This document shows positions 6,041 through 12,695 of a DNA stretch of 12,695 nt, one piece after another. Within the stretch, counting starts at the first letter, position 1. Each line of letters begins with the position of its first letter. The notes beneath the pieces are model-generated. The model saw only the letters and a program-made list of their open reading frames with translations, did no database searches and had not been told where the DNA came from. Made by a program: the position numbers and the translations under genes. Source of the DNA: Alphaproteobacteria bacterium (GTDB lineage: Bacteria > Pseudomonadota > Alphaproteobacteria > RF32 > CAG-239); the NCBI GenBank assembly GCA_017477035.1, contig JAFUXW010000107.1, positions 1-12,695 of the forward strand, given 5' to 3'.

Positions 6041-7216
6041 ATGAAGATTAATTATCCCAATTTAAAAGAAGTTAGTAAAAAAATTGCTCTGTTCATTTTT
6101 TGTGTGGCAATCGGATGGTATTTGAAAGGCCGAATATCTCCAAGCGGACAACCGATGGGATATGGTATGGGAGAAGTTTATATTTTGGCTCAGAAAGCTC
6201 AAACTAAGGATATCTCTTCATTTAATAACAAAATATCGTATATTGAAGCAATCAATGAAGTAAATTTATTGCCACAAGTAACAGGAACCATCGAAAATAT
6301 TCTATTTGAAGAAGGAAGCCTTGTTAAAGAAGGCGATGTTTTGTTTGAAATAGATCCTTCAAAATATCAGGCGGCTTTTGACCTGGCTAAAGCCAAACTT
6401 GACAGTGCGCAGGCAAATTTAGTTAAAGCCGAGAGAGACTATGAGCGTCAGGTAAAATTAAGCAATGAAAAATTTGCCTCTAAGGCAACTTTTGATATGT
6501 CGGAAAGTGCTTATTTACAAGCAAAAGCAGCAGTAGAAGAAGCTAAAGCAAATCTTGACGTTGCCAGTATTGATTTAGATAATACCAAAGTAGTAGCCCC
6601 TATCAGCGGTAAAGTAGGTAAAGCTCTTGTAACTAAAGGAAATTATGTTGTAGCTTCAAATGTAATATTAGCAAAAATCGTGCAAATTAGTCCGATACGA
6701 ATAAGCTTTTCACTAACAGACAAAGAAATGGCAAAAGTGCAAAACATGAAAAAAAGTTTAGAAGATTTAACGGCACAAATTACCTTGCCTACCGGAGAAA
6801 TTATAAGAGAAAAAGTTGTAGACACATTTTCGGATAATGCTATTAATGCAAGCACCGCAACTATGTCGGTTTATGCCGATGTTGCCAATGAAACAAATCG
6901 ATTGATACCAGGAAACTATGTTCAGTCAGCGATATCAAACAATAAACCTGTGCATTCAATAGTAGTTCCGCAATCGGCTCTTAATTATGACAAAGACGGG
7001 GTATATATTTATATTGCTAAGGTTAACAATGATAAAAGTCAGGAAAATGATTTACACGGAATTGCCGAGCAACGCCGTATCGTTTTAGGAGATACGGTTA
7101 TCGGTTCAGATCAAGCCGTAATCAGCGGTTTAAAAGAAGGTGAATTAGTAGTTATACAAGGAAATGTAAAAATCCAAAATAATTCGCAAATTAAAATCGG
7201 CATAGTAGAAAAGTAA
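6041..7216 (+). CDS. RND efflux periplasmic adaptor (AcrA/MexA type)
   Basis: This membrane-fusion protein links the RND permease to an outer-membrane channel. Its 391 residues show one N-terminal hydrophobic segment (about 14-28), then paired lipoyl half-motifs (about 75-107, with LPQVTGTIENILFEEGSLV, and about 180-212, with VVAPISGKVG). Between them is an alpha-helical hairpin of Ala/Lys/Glu-rich heptads at 108-178, followed by beta-barrel and membrane-proximal domains to the end. E. coli AcrA is a lipoprotein. Here the only cysteine in the leader (residue 21, in FIFCV) has no lipobox, so the protein is probably held by an uncleaved signal anchor. AGAAGG at 6027-6032 serves as ribosome binding site inside the end of the repressor gene. 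It is 17 nt upstream of the permease gene. Confidence 0.95.
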   Translation: MKINYPNLKEVSKKIALFIFCVAIGWYLKGRISPSGQPMGYGMGEVYILAQKAQTKDISSFNNKISYIEAINEVNLLPQVTGTIENILFEEGSLVKEGDVLFEIDPSKYQAAFDLAKAKLDSAQANLVKAERDYERQVKLSNEKFASKATFDMSESAYLQAKAAVEEAKANLDVASIDLDNTKVVAPISGKVGKALVTKGNYVVASNVILAKIVQISPIRISFSLTDKEMAKVQNMKKSLEDLTAQITLPTGEIIREKVVDTFSDNAINASTATMSVYADVANETNRLIPGNYVQSAISNNKPVHSIVVPQSALNYDKDGVYIYIAKVNNDKSQENDLHGIAEQRRIVLGDTVIGSDQAVISGLKEGELVVIQGNVKIQNNSQIKIGIVEK

Positions 7217-7233
7217 GCAAAGGATTATAAAAA

Positions 7234-10200
7234 ATGTTTTCAAAATTTTTTATTGAAAGACCTCGTTTTGCCGTGGTGATAGCTATTGTTATGGCTTTGG
7301 CAGGTATCGTTTCGGTAATGACAATGCCTATCGGCATGTATCCAGAGATTGCACCTCCAGAAATAAGAGTTTCAACAAACTATTTGGGAGCCAGTGCGGA
7401 AACAGTTGCCAATAATGTAGGTATTCCTTTGGAAAAAGCTATTAACGGCATTGAAGATATGCTTTACATGTCTTCCAATTCTTATAACTCCGGAGCCTAT
7501 GATTTAAGCATTGCTTTTGAAACCGGAACCGATCCTGATTTAGATCAGGTAAAAGTTCAAAACCGCATTCAACAAGTTGTCAGCACTTTGCCCAAAGAAG
7601 TTCAAGATGTAGGAGTTACGGTTAGACGACGTTCTTCAGATATATTGGCTTTTATACAGGTTACTTCACCAAACGGAACATATGACAGTAATTTTCTTAA
7701 TAACTACGTTGAAAATAATATTAAAATTGCAGTCAGCCGAGCTTATGGCGTCGGTGAAGTAAATGTTATGGGTGCAGCCACCAGTATGCGTGTTTGGATA
7801 GACGCTGATAAGGCAACCGCTTTAAATATACCTTTAGACACAATTAGAACAGCCATTCAAAGTCAAAATGTTCAGCCTTCCCTCGGCTCTGTTGGCTCCG
7901 CCCCGGGAGATGGTAAACAAGTATTGGTCTATTCGTTGGAAACTAAAGGAAGATTGAACGATCCTAAAGATTTTGAAAATATTATAGTCCGCACAGCTGA
8001 AGAAGGTGGTTTAGTTAAATTAAAGGATATTGCTCGAGTTGAATTGGGGTCAGAAAATTATTTGATGCATTCAACAGTTGATGGTAAACCATCAGTGGCA
8101 ATGATTATCAATAAATCATCCGGAGCTAATGCGGTTAATGCAATGAAGGCTGTTCGAGCAGAACTGAAAAAACTGGAAAGATTTTATCCTGAGGATTTTG
8201 AATTAAAGATATTTGTTGATACCACCGATTTTATTCTAGCTTCAATTGAGGAAGTTTTCTTTACCTTATTGCTTACTTTTGTATTGGTAGTGTTGGTTTG
8301 TTATATATTCTTACAGGATTGGAGGGCAACACTTGTACCATCTATTGCCATACCGGTATCTATTTTAGCTACTTTTGCCGTTATGAAAGTTTTAGGATTT
8401 AATCTTAACATTTTAACGTTGTTCGGATTGGTTTTAGCAATCAGTTTGGTGGTGGATGATGCTATTGTGGTAGTAGAGCGAACTCTGCACTTAATGCAAG
8501 AAGAAAAACTTTCATCAAAAGATGCTGCCATAAAAGCCATGGAACAGGTTTCCAGTGCAGTTATAGCTACAACTTTGGTGCTGTTGGCCATTTTTGTACC
8601 AATTGCTTTCATGGGAGGGATTACCGGAAAAATATATCAGCAATTTGCTATAACAATCAGTTTTGCCATAACATTTTCGGCAGTAAATGCCTTAACCTTA
8701 TCTCCGGCTATGTCAGCCACATTTTTACGTCCTATTCAAAAGCATTCAACCGGATTTTTTGGATTTTTTAACAAAATGTTGGAAAGAACGACTAATAGAT
8801 ATCTGGTGATTATTGGCTATATCGGGCGCAAATTAAGTGTTATAGCCTTTATTTTGGGAATTATAATTTTAATGATTGTAGCGTTTATGAAGATAACTTC
8901 AACCTCATTTTTACCAAGTGAGGATCAGGGGTTGATAATGATAAACGTTCAACTACCTGAAGGAGCATCGAATGTCAGAACTAAAGCTGTAAATGATAAA
9001 ATAAGAGAAATAGCTCAAAAAGAACCTTCTGTTAAATCTATATTAAACTTAGAAGGTTTCAGCATAATGGCGGGACAGGGCGAAAACGTCGGTTTTGGTG
9101 TATTATCTCTGAAGAATTGGAATGAACGAACTGCCGATTCCGAGTTTTCAACCAATATTCTTCGGCGCTTATCAGCACAGGTTGCAGGGATTTCAGAAGC
9201 TAAAATTCAAATGTTCGAAATGCCTGCTATTCCTGGTCTAGGCGCAACAAATGCTATGGATTTTAAAATTCAATCAGTAGAAAATTCAGATATGAATGAG
9301 TTGGAAAAGGTGGTCCAGAACTTTACAATGCAGGCAATGGCTTTGCCTCAAATAATGATGGCATACTCTACATTTAACGCACAAACCCCACACGCATATA
9401 TTGAAATAGATCGTGAAAAAGCAGAATCATTGGGAGTGGCGGTCGGTAGTATTTATTCTTCATTACAAACATATATCGGTTCCAGTTATATCAACGATAT
9501 AAATATCGGAACTCAAGTTAATAAAGTTAAAATGCAGGCAGATTGGAAGTATCGTAAAGATCTCAGTAGCTTAAATAAGATATATGTATACAGTAATAAA
9601 GGTCAAATGGTTCCATTGGGTAGCCTGATAAAAATAAAAACTGTTTTACTGCCTCGTGGTATTGAACGTTATAACCAATATCCGAGTGCTACCGTTAATG
9701 CCATGGCTCACGCCAATATAAGCTCAGGTGAAGCAATGCAGGCTCTGGAAGATTTGGCTAACAAGATATTACCGAAAGGATACACATACGCTTGGTCAGG
9801 CGCAAGTTTGCAAGAAAAAAACAATCAAGGACAAATTTATTATATAATCGCTTTTGCCATTTTATTTGCTTATTTGTTTATGGTTGCCCAATATGAAAGC
9901 TGGATGATTCCTTTATCGGTTATGTTATCGGTTACGGCTGCAATGCTGGGTGCCTTGTTAGGATTATTTATTACCAAAATGTCATTAAGTATATACGCAC
10001 AATTAGGTTTAGTGCTATTGGTCGGTTTGGCGGCCAAAAATGCTATTTTAGTAGTAGAATTTGCCCGTGATTCACGCAATACCGGTACTCCGATTTTGAA
10101 AGCTGCAATATTCGGAACAAAAGAAAGATTTCGTGCCGTATTAATGACAGCATTCACATTTATCTTGGGAGTGGCTCCTTTAGTATGGGCAAGCGGAGCT

Positions 10201-10344
10201 TCTGCGGGAAGCCGTAGCGCAGTTGGTGTTCCGGTGTTTTCTGGAATGATTGTCGGAACTTTGGGAGGATTATTGCTTATTCCATTAATGTATATTTTAG
10301 TACAAAATATTACCGAATACGGGAAAAATCAAAAAAATGGCTGA
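7234..10344 (+). CDS. RND multidrug efflux permease (AcrB/HAE1 type)
   Basis: This inner-membrane proton-drug antiporter forms a trimer. Its 1036 residues match the usual 1020-1050 of the HAE1 group. It shows a first membrane helix at about 10-28, a large periplasmic porter domain, a helix block from about 340 to 540, a second periplasmic domain and a C-terminal helix block, 12 helices in total by pattern. The proton-relay residues are present: Asp408 and Asp409 in LVVDDAIVVVE, Lys935 in AAKNAILVVEFA and Arg967 in RFRAVLMT, equivalent to Asp407, Asp408, Lys940 and Arg971 of AcrB. It should therefore be active. Substrates cannot be read from sequence. AAGGA at 7220-7224 is the ribosome binding site. 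The stop codon lies inside the start of rsmB. No TolC-type channel gene follows. Confidence 0.96.
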   Translation: MFSKFFIERPRFAVVIAIVMALAGIVSVMTMPIGMYPEIAPPEIRVSTNYLGASAETVANNVGIPLEKAINGIEDMLYMSSNSYNSGAYDLSIAFETGTDPDLDQVKVQNRIQQVVSTLPKEVQDVGVTVRRRSSDILAFIQVTSPNGTYDSNFLNNYVENNIKIAVSRAYGVGEVNVMGAATSMRVWIDADKATALNIPLDTIRTAIQSQNVQPSLGSVGSAPGDGKQVLVYSLETKGRLNDPKDFENIIVRTAEEGGLVKLKDIARVELGSENYLMHSTVDGKPSVAMIINKSSGANAVNAMKAVRAELKKLERFYPEDFELKIFVDTTDFILASIEEVFFTLLLTFVLVVLVCYIFLQDWRATLVPSIAIPVSILATFAVMKVLGFNLNILTLFGLVLAISLVVDDAIVVVERTLHLMQEEKLSSKDAAIKAMEQVSSAVIATTLVLLAIFVPIAFMGGITGKIYQQFAITISFAITFSAVNALTLSPAMSATFLRPIQKHSTGFFGFFNKMLERTTNRYLVIIGYIGRKLSVIAFILGIIILMIVAFMKITSTSFLPSEDQGLIMINVQLPEGASNVRTKAVNDKIREIAQKEPSVKSILNLEGFSIMAGQGENVGFGVLSLKNWNERTADSEFSTNILRRLSAQVAGISEAKIQMFEMPAIPGLGATNAMDFKIQSVENSDMNELEKVVQNFTMQAMALPQIMMAYSTFNAQTPHAYIEIDREKAESLGVAVGSIYSSLQTYIGSSYINDINIGTQVNKVKMQADWKYRKDLSSLNKIYVYSNKGQMVPLGSLIKIKTVLLPRGIERYNQYPSATVNAMAHANISSGEAMQALEDLANKILPKGYTYAWSGASLQEKNNQGQIYYIIAFAILFAYLFMVAQYESWMIPLSVMLSVTAAMLGALLGLFITKMSLSIYAQLGLVLLVGLAAKNAILVVEFARDSRNTGTPILKAAIFGTKERFRAVLMTAFTFILGVAPLVWASGASAGSRSAVGVPVFSGMIVGTLGGLLLIPLMYILVQNITEYGKNQKNG

Positions 10345-11617
10345 CATACGTTTGCAATGCGCTCAAATAATCCAGAAAATCTTGGAAAATAAAGTCTTTT
10401 TCGGAGAACTGAAAGACAGTATTACCGAAAAAGATTTACCTTTTGCCAATATGCTTATTTTGACTTCGTTGCGCTATCATAACGCCCTAAATGCGGTATT
10501 AAAAAAATTTGTAGCAAAAAAAATACCTCATAAGCATAAAATAGCCGAATATTTGTTAAAATTAGCAATTTGTGAAATTTTATTTATGGATACAGCCTCT
10601 TATGCGGTAATTAATCAAACAGTGCAAAACATCAAACAAAGTTGCGATAAATTTTTAGGCGGTTTGGCAAATGCAGTGTTGCGAAAAATTATGGCTCAAA
10701 AAGCACAAATACTGGAAGATATTAACAATATACTATTAATTCCCGAGAGTTTTTTACCTTTGTTAGCCGGATATAGTGAACAGGAAATAAAGCAGATATC
10801 TGAAAGTATTAAGAATATTCCTCCTTTAGATATTACCGTAAAAAGCAATCATGCTGAATGGGAAAAAAAATTTACCGCAGATTTATTACCAAACGGAACT
10901 TTACGTATATATAACGCCTCCAAAGTACAAACTTTGCCTGAATATCAATCGGGACAATGGTGGATTCAAGATGTTGCAGCATCTTTACCGGTAATATCAG
11001 CCGGCAATATAAGTAATAAAAAAGTTATTGACTTATGTGCTGCCCCCGGCGGTAAAACTGCGCAGTTAGCTGCAAATCAAGCCGATGTTACGGCAATTGA
11101 TATTTCTGAAAACCGAGTGCTAACATTAAACCGAAATTTACGCCGATTGGGATTTGATAAAGTTAAAATATTAAATATTGATGCTTTGGAATATATGCGC
11201 AATTCTTCAGAATTATACGATATGATATTACTTGATGCACCATGTTCTGCAACAGGAACATTTCGCCGTCATCCGGAAGTATTACATATAAAAAATATCG
11301 ATGATGTTAAAGAACAGGCAAATTTACAAAAACAAATGCTTAATTTATGCTGTAACATCTTAAAAAAGGGGGGCATATTGGTATATAGCGTATGCTCTAT
11401 TTGCAAAACAGAAGGTGAGGAACAAATTGCTGAATTTTTGCAACATCATACTGAATTCAAACGCGTAAAAATAGAAATTGACGATATATCTTTATTTGAA
11501 AAATGGGAAGATAACTTAATTAATAAAAACGGTGAAATACGAACTATGCCATATTATTTAAAATCAAAAAATGGTATGGATTCATTCTTTGTTTGTAAAA
11601 TGCAAAGAATAATTTAA
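10337..11617 (+). CDS. rsmB: 16S rRNA (cytosine-967-C5)-methyltransferase RsmB
   Basis: This enzyme methylates C967 of 16S rRNA using SAM. The 426 residues (E. coli RsmB has 429) comprise an N-terminal NusB-like RNA-binding helical domain (about 1-125) and a C-terminal Rossmann methyltransferase. The SAM motif DLCAAPGGKT lies at 232-241. The two catalytic-type cysteines of m5C RNA methyltransferases are both present: Cys303 in DAPCSATG and Cys353 in VYSVCSI. The family usually has VYSTCS at the second site, a conservative change. Its ATG overlaps the permease gene by 8 bp, with only a weak purine-rich GGGAAAAA-type site upstream, so its translation is probably coupled to that of the pump. The family name is firm. 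RsmF-type m5C enzymes are excluded by the NusB-like domain. Confidence 0.93.
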   Translation: MADIRLQCAQIIQKILENKVFFGELKDSITEKDLPFANMLILTSLRYHNALNAVLKKFVAKKIPHKHKIAEYLLKLAICEILFMDTASYAVINQTVQNIKQSCDKFLGGLANAVLRKIMAQKAQILEDINNILLIPESFLPLLAGYSEQEIKQISESIKNIPPLDITVKSNHAEWEKKFTADLLPNGTLRIYNASKVQTLPEYQSGQWWIQDVAASLPVISAGNISNKKVIDLCAAPGGKTAQLAANQADVTAIDISENRVLTLNRNLRRLGFDKVKILNIDALEYMRNSSELYDMILLDAPCSATGTFRRHPEVLHIKNIDDVKEQANLQKQMLNLCCNILKKGGILVYSVCSICKTEGEEQIAEFLQHHTEFKRVKIEIDDISLFEKWEDNLINKNGEIRTMPYYLKSKNGMDSFFVCKMQRII

Positions 11618-11658
11618 TAAATTAAAGGTATTATAAGATAACTTTCGGAGGTAATGCT

Positions 11659-12695
11659 ATGAACGATTTACTGTGTTTTTTTGTTTGTATTTTATTCGGT
11701 TTTATCGGAATGTATACCGTATATAAGCCACAAAGTGACAAATACGCTCAAACTTTAAAATTTTCATATTTAATACTGCCTTTGCCTTATATTTACTTGT
11801 TTTATAGCATTTGTTCCGTAGTTTCATTTTTTTGGCTCAACAATAACGATTTTATAGAAGATTTTACTTTTTGGCGAATGGCTACTCCGCTTATTTTAAC
11901 TCCGGTTATATACGTCGCTTGCATGTTGCTGAATACACGCTCAGCTTTTGCGGTAACTGTTGCCTGTGTGGCATTAACCGTGTTGCTTCAACCTATCGGA
12001 GAAGGTAATTCTTATCCGCAAATACCTACATGGTTGTTACAAATCATCATTTTTGTTTTCGCATCAATCTATTGCTGGGGAGCCATGCTAATTAATTTTT
12101 TACCGCATACGCTTTTAATACCGCAAATTATACTTTTATCTGGCCTATCCGGAATGGCTTTTTTAGGGGCGGCTCCTATGTATATCGCATTTTGTTCCGG
12201 TGCTCTTATCGGAGCTTTAGGCGGTTACTTAAGTATTAATTTTTATAATGTAAAAATAGAAATAGATAATGCGGCAGCTATTGCCTTATCTTATATGGTG
12301 TGTTCGCTTGTTTTGATGAATTCAGGAGAAATTGGACTTCCTAGCTGTATTATTTTAACATCAGTATTTTGGGTAGAATTATTTACTGCATTGTGGCGAT
12401 ACTTTTTTGTTTCACGCTCCGGTTCGTTATACGAAAACACCAATTATTATTTGGCTGCACAAAAAGTTACTATTAAAGTTTTGGTTGCAAGTATAGCAAA
12501 AATTTCAGCGATTATGATGTTTTTAGCGTGGTTTCAATTATATTCTATCAATAACTATTCGCTCATAATTATTTCTCTGTGTGTGGCCTTATGGCTTAAT
12601 AGTTCACTGGGAGCAGCTAATAACGGAAAAAATACTTTGCGAGAAATTAACCGAGATTTTATAGAAAACGTAAAACAAAGCATCCAAGAAACTAA
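11659..12695 (+). CDS. Multi-pass membrane protein, possibly a divergent WecA/MraY-like protein (3' end missing)
   Basis: The frame runs off the right edge, giving 345 complete codons. GGAGG at 11647-11651, 7 nt before the ATG, is the best ribosome binding site in this operon. The protein is very hydrophobic with about ten likely helices (around 3-21, 36-60, 75-92, 97-112, 125-148, 152-170, 173-192, 205-220, 228-250, 275-295, 300-318) and soluble loops near 61-72 and 113-122. The segment SGALIGALGGYLSINF at 180-195, followed by acidic EID at 201-203, and the arginine-tyrosine stretch near 247-264, loosely follow the pattern of polyprenyl-phosphate sugar-phosphate transferases (GT4). The usual Asp-rich catalytic motifs and the His-rich loop are not seen. 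This likeness is inference at low confidence. It follows rsmB by 41 nt on the same strand. Confidence 0.72.
   Translation, partial: MNDLLCFFVCILFGFIGMYTVYKPQSDKYAQTLKFSYLILPLPYIYLFYSICSVVSFFWLNNNDFIEDFTFWRMATPLILTPVIYVACMLLNTRSAFAVTVACVALTVLLQPIGEGNSYPQIPTWLLQIIIFVFASIYCWGAMLINFLPHTLLIPQIILLSGLSGMAFLGAAPMYIAFCSGALIGALGGYLSINFYNVKIEIDNAAAIALSYMVCSLVLMNSGEIGLPSCIILTSVFWVELFTALWRYFFVSRSGSLYENTNYYLAAQKVTIKVLVASIAKISAIMMFLAWFQLYSINNYSLIIISLCVALWLNSSLGAANNGKNTLREINRDFIENVKQSIQET

Noticed and set aside
8301..8612. Minus-strand open frames within the RND permease and other genes
   Set aside because: They are shadows of well-supported genes and lack ribosome sites and recognisable domains.

Overview
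The window is about 12.7 kb of AT-rich DNA with tightly packed genes. It reads as the chromosome of a Gram-negative bacterium: there is an RND efflux pump with a periplasmic adaptor, and there are two proteins with Sec-type signal peptides. A clostridial-type 2[4Fe-4S] ferredoxin suggests an anaerobic or low-oxygen life. The low GC, the TrmN6-type and RsmB methyltransferases and the AcrR/adaptor/RND layout would fit an uncultured host-associated alphaproteobacterium. That placement is inference from gene content and was not tested by phylogeny.

Left part (1-1257): the 3' end of an unrecognised coiled-coil gene closes with a strong terminator. A stretch of about 370 bases without a convincing protein follows. 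It carries a sigma70-like promoter, a GNRA-capped hairpin and a second strong terminator, so it may encode a small RNA of about 235 nt. Middle part (1258-4309): a secreted six-cysteine protein converges on trxB (thioredoxin reductase) with only 2 bp between their stop codons. trxB diverges from a small ferredoxin gene, which ends in a perfect terminator hairpin placed 14 nt before a TrmN6-like tRNA methyltransferase. Next (4310-5323) is a secreted protein with two tandem LprI/DUF1311-like domains, preceded by a promoter that overlaps a 20-bp inverted repeat.

Right part (5329-12695): a perfect AcrR-like palindrome and an extended -10 promoter precede a five-gene run on one strand: TetR/AcrR-type repressor, membrane-fusion adaptor, RND permease, rsmB (16S rRNA m5C methyltransferase, overlapping the permease by 8 bp) and a truncated multi-pass membrane protein. 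The last of these loosely resembles the WecA/MraY fold but does not show its usual catalytic motifs. The expected circuit is that the repressor binds the palindrome, represses its own operon and releases it when an effector is bound. No outer-membrane channel gene lies in the window, so the pump must use one encoded elsewhere.

Most of the window is ordinary housekeeping and efflux DNA. The parts most worth a second look are the orphan RNA-like unit, the coupling of rsmB to the efflux operon, the duplicated LprI-like protein and the divergent membrane protein at the right edge. No tRNA or rRNA gene, CRISPR array, insertion sequence or phage gene was seen.
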